From: Setophaga petechia
Taxonomy: Eukaryota > Chordata > Aves > Passeriformes > Parulidae
Length of the DNA: 64,000 nt
Direction: 5' to 3'
Assembly: GCA_024362935.1 (NCBI GenBank)
Contig: JANCRA010000017.1
Span: 310,001-374,000 of the forward strand
This document shows positions 32,501 through 47,200 of this stretch, piece after piece (the first letter of the stretch is position 1; every line of letters begins with the position of its first letter). The notes below the pieces were generated by a model. That model was not told the DNA's origin. It ran no database searches and saw only the letters and a program-made list of their open reading frames with translations. Position numbers and translations under genes: made by a program.

Positions 32501-35273
32501 ACACGATGGGAGATGTTTCGTGAGCAGAAACGTTTTCTATTTGCGAGACATAGTGAAAAAGGTATTTGCTTAGATGTAGGTGACCACAGGGACCTACTGC
32601 AGTGCCCTGGAAAGCTAATCGTAGCACAACACTGGGATTGTGTGTCCAGCTTGCAAAGTGATAGAAACACTACCTTTCCACTGTCCTGCATTTTCCCTTT
32701 CGAGGAACATTCGAATGGAAGGCGTTTTGGACAAGTTTCTTTTTCTTCTTGCAGAACACTCTGCAGACCTGCGTGCAACCTCTAGAACACGATGGGAGAT
32801 GTTTCCTGAACAGGCACACAGTTTCTCCCTGCGTGATATACTGAAAAGGCTATTTGCTTCGAGGTTGGAAAGAAGAGGCACTTACTCCAGTGCACTGCAA
32901 AGGTAATCGCTGTAGAACACTGGCATTTTGTAAGCAGATTGCAAACTCAGAGAAAACAGTACCTTTCCACTCTCCTGCCTTTTCCATTGCCAATAACATT
33001 TAAAAGGAAGTCGTTTTGGACAACTTTCTCTTTCTTGTTGCAGAACACTCCACTGACACGTGTGCAAACTCTAGTCGGAATAGGAGATGTTCTCTGAGCA
33101 GGCACAGTTTCTCCTTGCGAGACATAGTGAAAAAGCTATTTGCTTAGATGTAGGTGACAAGAGGCACTATCTACAGTGCACTGCGAAGCTAATTGAAGCA
33201 CAACACTGGGATTGTGTAAGCAGCTTGCAAAGTGATAGAAAACAGTACTTTCCCACTCTCTTGCCTTTCCATCCACATTAATACTTGAAAGGAAGGCGTC
33301 TTAGACAACTTTCTTTTTCTTGTTGCAAAACACTCTGCAGCCCTCTGTGCAACCCCTAGAACACGATAGGAGATGTTTCTTAGCAGAAACCTTTTCTCCT
33401 TGCGAGACATAGTGAAAAAGCTATTTGCTTAGATGTAGGTGACAAGAGGCACTATCTACAGTGCACTGCGAAGCTAATTGAAGCACAGCACTGGGATTGT
33501 GTAAGCAGCTTGCAAAGTGATAGAAAACAGTACCTTTCCCACTCTCTTGCCTTTCCATTCACATTAATACTTGAAAGGAAGGCGTCTTAGACAAATTTTT
33601 TATCTTGTTGCAAAACACTCTGCAGCCCTCTGTGCAACCTCAAGAACACGATAGGAGATGTTTAGTGAGCAGGAAGGTTTTCTCCTTGCGAGACATAGTG
33701 AAAAAGCTATTTGCTTAGATGTAGGTAACAAGAAACACTTACTGCAGTGCACTGAAAAGCTAATTGCTACACAGCACTGGGATTGTGTAAGCAGCTTGCC
33801 AAGTGCTAGAAAACAGTAATTTCCCACTCTCTTGCCTTTCCCTTCACATTAATACTTGAAAGGAAGGCGTCTTAGACAACTTTCTTTTTCTTGTTGCAAA
33901 ACACATTGCAGCCCTCTGTGACACTTCTAGAACACGACAGGAGATGTTTAGTGAGTAGGAAGGTTTTCTCCTTGCGAGACATAGTGAAAAAGCTATTTGC
34001 TTAGATGTAGGTGACAAGAAACACTTACTGCCTTGCACTGACAAGCTAATTGCTACACAGAACTGGGATTGTGTTAGCAGCCATCAAAGTGATAGAAAAC
34101 AGTACTTTCCCACTCTCTTGCCTTTCCCTTCACATTAATACTTGAAAGGAAGGCATCTTAGACAACTTTCTTTGTCTTGGTAGAAAACACTCTGCAGCAC
34201 GCTGTGCAACTTCGAGAACACGATAGGAGATGTTTAGTGAGGAGGAAGGTTTTCTCCTTGCGAGACATAATGAAAAAGTTTTTTTCTTAGATGTAGGTGA
34301 CAAGAAACACTTACTGCAGTGCACAGAAAAGGTAACTGCGAAACAGCACTGGGATTGTGTTAGCAGCTTGCAAAGTGCTAGAAAACAGTACTTTCCCACT
34401 CTCTTGCCTTTCCCTTCACATTAATACTTGAAAGGAAGGCGTGTTAGACAACTTTATTTTACTTTTTGCAAAACACACTGCAGCCCTCTGTGCAACTTCT
34501 ACAATACGATGGAAATTGTTTAGTGAGCAGCAACGTTTTCCCCTTGCGAGACAAAGTGAAAAAGCTATTTGCTCAGATGTAGGTATCAAGAAACACTTAC
34601 TGCCGTGCACTGACAAGCTAATTGCTACACATCACTGGGATTGTGTTAGCAGCTTCCAAAGTGCTAGAGAACAGTACTTTCCCACTCTCTTGCCTTTCCT
34701 TTCACATTAATACTTTAAAGGAAGGCGTGTTAGACAACTTTCTTTTTCTTGTTGCAAAACACACTGCAGCCCTCTGTGCAACTTCTAAAACACGATGGAA
34801 GTTGTTTAGTGAGCAGCAACGTTTTCCCCTTGCGAGACAAAGTGAAAAAGCTATTTGCTCAGATGTAGGTAACAAGAAACACTTACTGCCGTGCACTGAA
34901 AAGCTAATTGCTACACAGCACTGGGATTGTGTAAGCAGCTTGCAAAGTGCTAGAAAACAGTTCTTTCCCACTCTCTTGCCTTTCCCTTCACATTAATACT
35001 TGAAAGGAAGACGTCTTAGACAACTTTCTTTTTCTTGTTGCAAAACACACTGCAGCCCTCTGTGCAACTTCTAGAACAAGATGGGAGATGTTTCGTGAGC
35101 AGAAACGTTTTCTATTTGCGAGACATAGTGAAAAAGCTATTTGCTTAGATGTAGGTAACAAGAAACACTTACTGCAGTGTAGTGAGATATTAATTGTTAC
35201 ACAGCACTGGGATTGTGTAAGCAGCTTGCAAAGTGATAGAAAACAGTACCTTTCCACTCTCTTGCCTTTCCAT
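23532..35273. repeat. Super-repeat copy 1 (11,742 bp)
   Basis: Defined by a characteristic monomer at 23,532 that recurs at 35,274, 51,027 and 62,487. Following blocks recur in the same order in the next copy at offsets of 11,742, then 10,595, then 10,882 bp. The steps show the loss of about four monomers near 25.6-26.8 kb and the gain of one near 39.1 kb in the later copy. Confidence 0.8.
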
Positions 35274-38200
35274 TCACATTAATACTTTAAAGGAAGGCGT
35301 CTCAGACAACTTTCTTTTTCTTGCTGCAAAACACTCTGCAGACCTCTGTGCAACTTCTAGAACAGGATAGGAGATGTTTAGTGAGCAGGAAGGTTTTCTC
35401 CTTGGGAGACATAGTGAAAAAGCTATTTGCTTAGATGTAGGTGTCAAGAAACACTTACTGCAGTGCACTGACAGGGCAATTGCTACACAGCACTGAGATT
35501 GTGTAAGCAGCTTGTCAAGTGATAGAAAACAGTACTTTCCCACTCTCTTGCCTTTTCCATTCACATTAATACTTGAAAGAAAGGCGTCTTAGACAACTTT
35601 TTTTTTCTTGTTGCGAAACACTCTGCAGCCCTCTGTGCAACTTCTAGAACACGATAGGAGATGTTTCGTGAGCAGAAACGTTTTCTCCTTGCGAGACATA
35701 GTGAAAAAGCTATTTACTTAGATGTAGGTGTCAAGAAACGCTTACTGCAGTGCACTGAAAAGCAAATTGCTACAGAGCACTGGGATTGTGTAAGCAGCTT
35801 GCAAAGTGATAGAAAACAGTACCTTTCCCACTCTCTTGCCTTTCCATTCACATTAATACTTGAAAGGAAGGCGTCTTAGACAAATTTTTTATCTTGTTGC
35901 AAAACACTCTGCAGCCCTCTGTGCAACCTCAAGAACACGATAGGAGATGTTTAGTGAGCAGGAAGGTTTTCTCCTTGCGAGACATAGTGAAAAAGCTATT
36001 TGCTTAGATGTAGGTGACAAGAAACACTTCCTGCAGTGCACTGAAAAGCTAAGTGCTACACAACACTGGGATTGTGTAAGCAGCTGGCAAAAGGATAGAA
36101 AACAGTACCTTTCCACTCTCCTGCCTTTTCCATTTGCATTGCTTTTCGAATGGAACGAGATTTGGAGAACTTGGTTTGGCTTCTTGCAAAAAACTCCGCA
36201 CACCTCCGCGCAACTTCTAGAACATGATAGGAGATGGTTACAGAGCAGGCACATTTTCTCTGAGCGAGACATAGTGAAAAAGCTTTTTGCTTAGATGTAG
36301 GTGACCACAGGCACTTACTGCAGTGCCCTGGAAAGCTAATCGTAGCACAACACTGGGATTGTGTGTCCAGCTTGCAAAGTGATAGAAACACTACCTTTCC
36401 ACTGTCCTGCATTTTCCCTTTCGAGGAACATTCGAATGGAAGGCGTTTTGGACAAGTTTCTTTTTCTTCTTGCAGAACACTCTGCAGACCTGCGTGCAAC
36501 CTCTAGAACACGATGGGAGATGTTTCCTGAACAGGCACACAGTTTCTCCCTGCGTGATATACTGAAAAGGCTATTTGCTTCGAGGTTGGAAACAAGAGGC
36601 ACTTACTCCAGTGCACTGCAAAGGTAATCGCTGTAGAACACTGGCATTTTGTAAGCAGATTGCAAACTCAGAGAAAACAGTACCTTTCCACTCTCCTGCC
36701 TTTTCCATTGCCAATAACATTTAAAAGGAAGTCGTTTTGGACAACTTTCTCTTTCTTGTTGCAGAACACTCCACTGAAACGTGTGCAAACTCTAGTCGGA
36801 ATAGGAGATGTTTTCTGAGCAGGCACAGTTTCTCCTTGCGAGACATAGTGAAAAAGCTATTTGCTTAGATGTAGGTGACAAGAGGCACTATCTACAGTGC
36901 ACTGCAAAGCTAATCGAAGCACAACACTGGGATTGTGTAAGCAGCTTGCAAAGTGATAGAAAACAGTACCTTTCCCACTCTCTTGCCTTTCCATTCACAT
37001 TAATACTTGAAAGGAAGGCGTCTTAGACAACTTTCTTTTTCTTGTTGCAAAACACTCTGCAGCCCTCTGTGCAACCCCTAGAACACGATAGGAGATGTTT
37101 GTGAGCAGAAACGTTTTCTCCTTGCGAGACATAGTGAAAAAGCTATTTGCTTAGATGTAGGTGTCAAGAAACGCTTACTGCAGTGCACTGAAAAGCAAAT
37201 TGCTACAGAGCACTGCGATTGTGTAAGCTGCTTAGAAACAGATAGAAAACAGTACCTTTCCACTCTCTTGCCTTTTCCATTCATATTAACACTTGAAAGG
37301 AAGGCGTCTTAGACAACTTTCTTTTTCTTGTTGCAAAGCACTCTGCAGACCTGTGTGCAACCTCTAGAACACGATGGGAAATGTTTCCTGAACAGGCACA
37401 CAGTTTCTCCCTGCGCGATATACTGAAAAGGCTATTTGCTTCGAGGTTGGAAACAAGAGGCACATACTCCAATGCACTGCCAAGGTAATCTCTGTAGAAC
37501 ACTGGCATTTTGTAAGCAGATTGCAAACTCAGAGAAAACAGTACCTTTCCACTCTCCTGCCTTTTCCATTGCCAATAACATTCAAAAGGAAGTTGTTTTG
37601 GACAACTTTCTCTTTCTTGTTGCAGAACACTCCACTGACAGGTGTGCAAACTCTAGTCGGGATAGGAGATGTTTTCTGAGCAGGCACAGTTTCTCCTTGC
37701 GAGAAACTGCGAAGAAGCTATTTGCTTAGATGTAGGTGAGAAGACGCACTTACTGCAGTGCACTGACAAGCTAATTGCTACACAACACTGGGATTGTGTG
37801 CCCAGCTTGCAAACGGATAGAAAACAGTACCATTCCACTCTCCTGCCTTTTCTATTCACATTTCTATTTGAATGGAAGGAGTTTTGGACATCTTTCTTTT
37901 GCTTCTTGCAAAACACTCCCCACACCAGCGTGCACCCTCCACAACAAGATGGGAGATGTTTTTTGAACTGGCACAGTTTCTCCTTGCGATACAGTGTAAA
38001 AGCTATTGGCTTAGATGTAGGTGACAAGAGGCACTATCTACAGTGGACTGCAAAGCTAATCGAAACACAACACTGGGATAGTGTGCCCAGCATGCAAAGT
38101 GATAGAAAACAGTACCTTTCGACTCTCTTGCCTTTTCCTTCACATTAATCCTTGAAAGGAAGGCGTCTTAGACAACTTTCTTTTTCTTGTTGCAAAACAC

Positions 38201-41200
38201 TCTGCAGCCCTCTGTGCAACCTCCAGAACACGATGGAAGCTGTTTAGTGAGCAGGAACGTTTTCTATTTGCGAGACATATTGATAAAGCTTTTTCCTTAA
38301 AAGAAGGTAACAAGAAACACTTACTGCAGACAAGTGACAAGTTAATTGTTACACAGCACTGGGATTGTGTAAGCAGCTTGCAAAGTGATAGAAAACAGTA
38401 CTTTCCCACTCTCTTGCCTTTCCATCCACATTAATACTTGAAAGGAAGGCGTCTTAGACAACTTTCTTTTTCTTGTTGCAAAAAACTCTGCAGCCCTCTG
38501 TGCAACCTCCACAAAACGATGGAATTTGTTTAGTGAGCAGGAAGGTTTTCTCCTTGCGAGACATAGTGAAAAAGCTATTTGCTTAGATGTAGGTGACAAG
38601 AAACACTTACGGCAGTGCACTGATAAGCTAATTGCTACACAGCACTGGGATTGTGTAAGCAGCTTGCAAAGTGATAGAAAACAGTACTTTCTCACTCTCT
38701 TGCCTTTCAATTCACATTAATACTTGAAAGGAAGGCGTCTTAGACAACTTTCTTTTTCTTGCTGCAAAACACTCTGCAGCCCTCTGTGCAACTCCTAGAA
38801 CAGGATAGGAGATGTTTAGTGAGCAGGAAGGTGTTCTCCTTGCGAGACATAGTGAAAAAGCTATTTGCTTAGATGTAGGTGTCAAGAAACACTTACTGCA
38901 GTGCACTGACAGGTCAATTGCTACACAGCACTGAGAATGTGTAAGCAGCTTGTCAAGTGATAGAAAACAGTACCTTTCCACTGTCTTGCCTTTTCCATTC
39001 ACATTAACACTTGAAAGAAAGGCGTCTTAGACAACTTTTTTTTTCTTGTTGCGAAACACTCTGCAGCCCTCTGTGCAACTTCTAGAACACGATAGGAGAT
39101 GTTTCGTGAGCAGAAAAGTTTTCTCCTTGCTAGACATAGTGAAAAAGGTATTTACTTAGATGTAGATGTCAAGAAACGCTTACTGCAGTGCACTAAAAAG
39201 CAAATTGCTACAGTGCACTGGGATTGTGTAAGCAGCTTGCAAAGTGATAGAAAACAGTACCTTTCCCACTCTCTTGCCTTTCCATTCACATTAATACTTG
39301 AAAGGAAGGCGTCTTAGGCAACTTTCTTTATCTTGTTGCAAAACACTCTGCAGCCCTCTCTGCAACCTCTAGAACACGATAGGAGATGTTTAGTGAGCAG
39401 GAAGCTTTTCTCCTTGCGAGACATAGTGAAAAAGCTATTTGCTTAGATGTAGGTGACAAGAAACACTTCCTGCAGTGCACTGAAAAGCTAATTGCAACAC
39501 AACACTGGGATTGTGTAAGCAGCTTGCAAAAGGATAGAAAACAGTACCTTTCCACTCTCCTGTCTTTTCCATTTGCATTGCTTTTCGAATGGAACGAGAT
39601 TTGGAGATCTTGGTTTGGCTTCTTGCAAAAAACTCCGCACACCTCCGCGCAACTTCTAGAACATGATAGGAGATGGTTACAGAGCAGGCACATTTTCTCT
39701 GAGCGAGACATAGTGAAAAAGCTTTTTGCTTAGATGTAGGTGACCACAGGCACTTACTGCAGTACCCTGGAAAGCTAATCGTAGCACAACACTGGGATTG
39801 TGTGTCCAGCTTGCAAAGTGATAGAAACACTACCTTTCCACTGTCCTGCATTTTCCCTTTCGAGGAACATTCGAATGGAAGGCGTTTTGGACAAGTTTCT
39901 TTTTCTTCTTGCAGAACACTCTGCAGACCTGCGTGCAACCTCTAGAACACGATGGGAGATGTTTCCTGAACAGGCACACAGTTTCTCCCTGCGCGATATA
40001 CTGAAAAGGCTATTTGCTTCGAGGTTGGAAACAAGAGGCACTTACTCCAGTGCACTGCAAAGGTAATCGCTGTAGAACACTGGCATTTTGTAAGCAGATT
40101 GCAAACTCAAAGAAAACAGTACCTTTCCAGTCTCCTGCCTTTTCCATTGCCCATAACATTTAAAAGGAAATCGTTTTGGAGAACTTTCTCTTTCTTGTTG
40201 CAGAACACTCCACTGAAACGTGTGCAAACTCTAGTCGGAATAGGAGATGTTTTCTGAGCAGGCACAGTTTCTCCTTGCGAGACATAGTGAAAAAGCTATT
40301 TGCTTAGATGTAGGTGACAAGAGACACTATCTACAGTGCACTGCAAAGCTAATTGAAGCACAACACTGGGATTGTGTAAGCAGCTTGCAAAGTGATAGAA
40401 AACAGTACCTTTCCACTCTCTTGCCTTTCCATTTACATTAATACTTGAAAGGAAGGCGTCTCAGACAACTTTCTTTTTCTTGTTGCAAAACACTCTGCAG
40501 CCCTCTGTGCAACCCCTAGAACACGATAGGAGATGTTTCGTGAGCAGAAACGTTTTCTCCTTGCGAGACATAGTGAAAAAGCTATTTACTTAGATGTAGG
40601 TGTCAAGAAACGCTTACTGCAGTGCACTGAAAAGCAAATTGCTACAGAGCACTGGGATTGTGTAAGCAGCTTGCAAAGTGATAGAAAACAGTACCTTTCC
40701 CACTCTCTTGCCTTTCCGTTCACATTAATACTTGAAAGGAAGGCGTCTTAGACAACTTTCTTTTTCTTGTTGCAAAACACTCTGCAGCCCTCTGTGCAAC
40801 CCCTAGAACACGATAGGAGATGTTTGTGAGCAGAAACGTTTTCTCCTTCCGAGACATAGTGAAAAAGCTATTTGCTTAGATGTAGGTGACAAGAGGCACT
40901 ATCTACAGTGCACTGACAGGCTAATTGCTACACAGCACTGCGATTGTGTAAGCTGCTTAGAAACAGATAGAAAACAGTACCTTTCCACTCTCTTGCCTTT
41001 TCCATTCATATTAACACTTGAAAGGAAGGCGTCTTAGACAACTTTCTTTTTCTTGTTGCAAAACACTCTGCAGTCCTGCGTGCAACCTCTAGAACACGAT
41101 GGGAAATGTTTCCTGAACAGGCACACAGTTTCTCCCTGCGCGATATACTGAAAAGGCTATTTGCTTCGAGGTTGGAAACAAGAGGCACATACTCCAATGC

Positions 41201-44200
41201 ACTGCAAAGGTAATCTCTGTAGAACACTGGCATTTTGTAAGCAGATTGCAACTCAAAGAAAACAGTACCTTTCCACTCTCCTGCCTTTTCCATTGCCAAT
41301 AACATTCAAAAGGAAGTCGTTTTGGACAACTTTCTCTTTCTTGTTGCAGAACACTCCACTGACAGGTGTGCAAACTCTAGTCGGGATAGGAGATGTTTTC
41401 TGAGCAGGCACAGTTTCTCCTTGCGAGAAACTGCCAAGAAGCTATTTGCTTAGATGTAGGTGAGAAGACGCACTTACTGCAGTGCACTTACAAGCTAATT
41501 GCTACACAACACTGGGATTGTGTGCCAAGCTTGCAAACGGATAGAAAACAGTACCATTCCACTCTCCTGCCTTTTCTATTCACATTTCTATTTGAATGGA
41601 AGGAGTTTTGGACATCTTTCTTTTGCTTCTTGCAAAACACTCCCCACACCAGCGTGCACCCTCCACAACAAGATGGGAGATGTTTTTTGAACTGGCACAG
41701 TTTCTCCTTGCGATACAGTGTAAAAGCTATTGGCTTAGATGTAGGTGACAAGAGGCACTATCTACAGTGGACTGCAAAGCTAATCGAAACACAACACTGG
41801 GATTGTGTGTCCAGCTTGCAAAGTGATAGAAAACAGTACCTTTCGACTCTCTTGCCTTTTCCATTCACATTAATAATTGAAAGGAAGGCGTCTTAGACAA
41901 CTTTCTTTTTCTTGTTGCAAAAAACTCTGCAGCCCTCTGTGCAACCTCCAGAACACGATGGAAGCTGTTTAGTGAGCAGGAAGGTTTTCTCCTTGCGAGA
42001 CATAGTGAAAAAGCTATTTGCTTAGATGTAGGTGACAAGAAACACTTACTGCAGTGCACTGAAAAGCTAATTGCTACACAGAACTGGGATTGTGTTAGCA
42101 GCTTCCAAAGTTATAGAAAACAGTACTTTCCCACTCTCTTGCCTCTTCCTTCACATTAATACTTGAAAGGAAGGCGTGTTAGACAGCTTTCTCTTTCTTG
42201 TTACAGAACACTCTGCAGCCCTCTGTGCAACTTCTAGAACACGATAGGAGACACTTAATGAGCAGGAAGGTTTTCTCCTTGCGAGACATAGTGAAAAAGC
42301 TATTTGCTTAGATGTAGGTGACAAGAAACACTTCCCGCAGTGCACTGAAAAGCTTACTGCCACACAGCACTGCGATTGGGTTAGGAGCCTGCAAATTGCT
42401 AGAAAACAGTACTTTCCCACTCTCTTGCCTTTCCCTTCGCATTAATACTTGAAAGGAAGGCGTGTTAGACAACGTTCTTTTACTTTTTGCAAAACACTCT
42501 GCAGCCCTCTGTGCAAATTCTACAATACGATGGAAGTTGTTTAGCGAGCCGCAACATTTTCTCCTTGCGAGACAAAGTGAAAAAGCTATTTGCTTAGATG
42601 TAGGTAACAAGAAACACTTACTGCAGTGCACTGACAAGCTAATTGCTACACATCACTGGGATTGTGTTAGCAGCTTCCAAAGTGCTAGAGAACAGTACTT
42701 TCCCACTCTCTTGCCTTTCCCTTCACATTAATCCTTGAAAGAAAGGCGTCTTAGACAACTTTCTTTTACTTTTTGCAAAACACACTGCAGCCCTCTGTGC
42801 AACTTCTACAACACGATTTAACTTGTTTAGTGAGCAGGAAGGTTTTCTCCTTGCGAGACAAATTGAAAAAGCTATTTGCTCAGATGTAGGTAACAAGAAA
42901 CACTTACTGCAGTGCACTGAACAACTAACTGCTACACAGCACTAGGATTGTGTTAGCAGCTTGCAAAGTGCTAGAAAACAGTACTTTCCCACTCTCTTGC
43001 CCCTCCATTCACATTAATACTTGAAAGGAAGGCGTGTTAGACAACTTGCTTTTTTTTGTTGCAGAAAACTCTGCAGCCCTCTGTGCAACATCTACAACAC
43101 GATGGAAGTTGTTAAATGAGCAGCAACGTTTTCCCCTTGCGAGACAAAGTGAAAAAGCTATTTGCTCAGATGTAGGTAACAAGAAACACTTACTGCCGTG
43201 CACTGAAAAGCTAATTGCTACACAGCACTGGGATTGTGTAAGCAGCTTGCAAAGTGCTAGAAAACAGTTCTTTCCCACTCTCTTGCCTTTCCCTTCACAT
43301 TAATACTTGAAAGGAAGACGTCTTAGACAACTTTCTTTTTCTTGTTGCAAAACACACTGCAGCCCTCTGTGCAACTTCTAGAACACGATGGGAGATGTTT
43401 CGTGAGCAGAAACGTTTTCTATTTGCGAGACATAGTGAAAAAGGTATTTGCTTAGATGTAGGTGACCACAGGGACCTACTGCAGTGCCCTGGAAAGCTAA
43501 TCGTAGCACAACACTGGGATTGTGTGTCCAGCTTGCAAAGTGATAGAAACACTACCTTTCCACTGTCCTGCATTTTCCCTTTCGAGGAACATTCGAATGG
43601 AAGGCGTTTTGGACAAGTTTCTTTTTCTTCTTGCAGAACACTCTGCAGACCTGCGTGCAACCTCTAGAACACGATGGGAGATGTTTCCTGAACAGGCACA
43701 CAGTTTCTCCCTGCGTGATATACTGAAAAGGCTATTTGCTTCGAGGTTGGAAAGAAGAGGCACTTACTCCAGTGCACTGCAAAGGTAATCGCTGTAGAAC
43801 ACTGGCATTTTGTAAGCAGATTGCAAACTCAGAGAAAACAGTACCTTTCCACTCTCCTGCCTTTTCCATTGCCAATAACATTTAAAAGGAAGTCGTTTTG
43901 GACAACTTTCTCTTTCTTGTTGCAGAACACTCCACTGACAGGTGTGCAAACTCTAGTCGGAATAGGAGATGTTTTCTGAGCAGGCACAGTTTCTCCTTGC
44001 GAGACATAGTGAAAAAGCTATTTGCTTAGATGTAGGTGACAAGAGGCACTATCTACAGTGCACTGCGAAGCTAATTGAAGCACAACACTGGGATTGTGTA
44101 AGCAGCTTGCAAAGTGATAGAAAACAGTACTTTCCCACTCTCTTGCCTTTCCATCCACATTAATACTTGAAAGGAAGGCGTCTTAGACAACTTTCTTTTT

Positions 44201-47200
44201 CTTGTTGCAAAAAACTCTGCAGCCCTCTGTGCAACCTCCACAAAACGATGGAATTTGTTTAGTGAGCAGGAAGGTTTTCTCCTTGCGAGACATAGTGAAA
44301 AAGCTATTTGCTTAGATGTAGGTGACAAGAAACACTTACGGCAGTGCACTGATAAGCTAATTGCTACACAGCACTGGGATTTTGTAAGCAGCTTGCAAAG
44401 TGATAGAAAACAGTACTTTCTCACTCTCTTGCCTTTCAATTCACATTAATACTTGAAAGGAAGGCGTCTTAGACAACTTTCTTTTTCTTGCTGCAAAACA
44501 CTCTGCAGCCCTCTGTGCAACTCCTAGAACAGGATAGGAGATGTTTAGTGAGCAGGAAGGTTTTCTCCTTGCGAGACATAGTGAAAAAGCTATTTGCTTA
44601 GATGTAGGTGTCAAGAAACACTTACTGCAGTGCACTGACAGGTCAATTGCTACACAGCACTGAGAATGTGTAAGCAGCTTGTCAAGTGATAGAAAACAGT
44701 ACCTTTCCACTGTCTTGCCTTTTCCATTCACATTAACACTTGAAAGAAAGGCGTCTTAGACAACTTTTTTTTTCTTGTTGCGAAACACTCTGCAGCCCTC
44801 TGTGCAACTTCTAGAACACGATAGGAGATGTTTCGTGAGCAGAAAAGTTTTCTCCTTGCTAGACATAGTGAAAAAGGTATTTACTTAGATGTAGATGTCA
44901 AGAAACGCTTACTGCAGTGCACTAAAAAGCAAATTGCTACAGTGCACTGGGATTGTGTAAGCAGCTTGCAAAGTGATAGAAAACAGTACCTTTCCCACTC
45001 TCTTGCCTTTCCATTCACATTAATACTTGAAAGGAAGGCGTCTTAGGCAACTTTCTTTATCTTGTTGCAAAACACTCTGCAGCCCTCTCTGCAACCTCTA
45101 GAACACGATAGGAGATGTTTAGTGAGCAGGAAGCTTTTCTCCTTGCGAGACATAGTGAAAAAGCTATTTGCTTAGATGTAGGTGACAAGAAACACTTCCT
45201 GCAGTGCACTGAAAAGCTAATTGCAACACAACACTGGGATTGTGTAAGCAGCTTGCAAAAGGATAGAAAACAGTACCTTTCCACTCTCCTGTCTTTTCCA
45301 TTTGCATTGCTTTTCGAATGGAACGAGATTTGGAGAACTTGGTTTGGCTTCTTGCAAAAAACTCCGCACACCTCCGCGCAACTTCTAGAACATGATAGGA
45401 GATGGTTACAGAGCAGGCACATTTTCTCTGAGCGAGACATAGTGAAAAAGCTTTTTGCTTAGATGTAGGTGACCACAGGCACTTACTGCAGTACCCTGGA
45501 AAGCTAATCGTAGCACAACACTGGGATTGTGTGTCCAGCTTGCAAAGTGATAGAAACACTACCTTTCCACTGTCCTGCATTTTCCCTTTCGAGGAACATT
45601 CGAATGGAAGGCGTTTTGGACAAGTTTCTTTTTCTTCTTGCAGAACACTCTGCAGACCTGCGTGCAACCTCTAGAACACGATGGGAGATGTTTCCTGAAC
45701 AGGCACACAGTTTCTCCCTGCGCGATATACTGAAAAGGCTATTTGCTTCGAGGTTGGAAACAAGAGGCACTTACTCCAGTGCACTGCAAAGGTAATCGCT
45801 GTAGAACACTGGCATTTTGTAAGCAGATTGCAAACTCAAAGAAAACAGTACCTTTCCAGTCTCCTGCCTTTTCCATTGCCCATAACATTTAAAAGGAAAT
45901 CGTTTTGGAGAACTTTCTCTTTCTTGTTGCAGAACACTCCACTGAAACGTGTGCAAACTCTAGTCGGAATAGGAGATGTTTTCTGAGCAGGCACAGTTTC
46001 TCCTTGCGAGACATAGTGAAAAAGCTATTTGCTTAGATGTAGGTGACAAGAGACACTATCTACAGTGCACTGCAAAGCTAATTGAAGCACAACACTGGGA
46101 TTGTGTAAGCAGCTTGCAAAGTGATAGAAAACAGTACCTTTCCACTCTCTTGCCTTTCCATTTACATTAATACTTGAAAGGAAGGCGTCTCAGACAACTT
46201 TCTTTTTCTTGTTGCAAAACACTCTGCAGCCCTCTGTGCAACCCCTAGAACACGATAGGAGATGTTTCGTGAGCAGAAACGTTTTCTCCTTGCGAGACAT
46301 AGTGAAAAAGCTATTTACTTAGATGTAGGTGTCAAGAAACGCTTACTGCAGTGCACTGAAAAGCAAATTGCTACAGAGCACTGGGATTGTGTAAGCAGCT
46401 TGCAAAGTGATAGAAAACAGTACCTTTCCCACTCTCTTGCCTTTCCGTTCACATTAATACTTGAAAGGAAGGCGTCTTAGACAACTTTCTTTTTCTTGTT
46501 GCAAAACACTCTGCAGCCCTCTGTGCAACCCCTAGAACACGATAGGAGATGTTTGTGAGCAGAAACGTTTTCTCCTTCCGAGACATAGTGAAAAAGCTAT
46601 TTGCTTAGATGTAGGTGACAAGAGGCACTATCTACAGTGCACTGACAGGCTAATTGCTACACAGCACTGCGATTGTGTAAGCTGCTTAGAAACAGATAGA
46701 AAACAGTACCTTTCCACTCTCTTGCCTTTTCCATTCATATTAACACTTGAAAGGAAGGCGTCTTAGACAACTTTCTTTTTCTTGTTGCAAAACACTCTGC
46801 AGTCCTGCGTGCAACCTCTAGAACACGATGGGAAATGTTTCCTGAACAGGCACACAGTTTCTCCCTGCGCGATATACTGAAAAGGCTATTTGCTTCGAGG
46901 TTGGAAACAAGAGGCACATACTCCAATGCACTGCAAAGGTAATCTCTGTAGAACACTGGCATTTTGTAAGCAGATTGCAACTCAAAGAAAACAGTACCTT
47001 TCCACTCTCCTGCCTTTTCCATTGCCAATAACATTCAAAAGGAAGTCGTTTTGGACAACTTTCTCTTTCTTGTTGCAGAACACTCCACTGACAGGTGTGC
47101 AAACTCTAGTCGGGATAGGAGATGTTTTCTGAGCAGGCACAGTTTCTCCTTGCGAGAAACTGCCAAGAAGCTATTTGCTTAGATGTAGGTGAGAAGACGC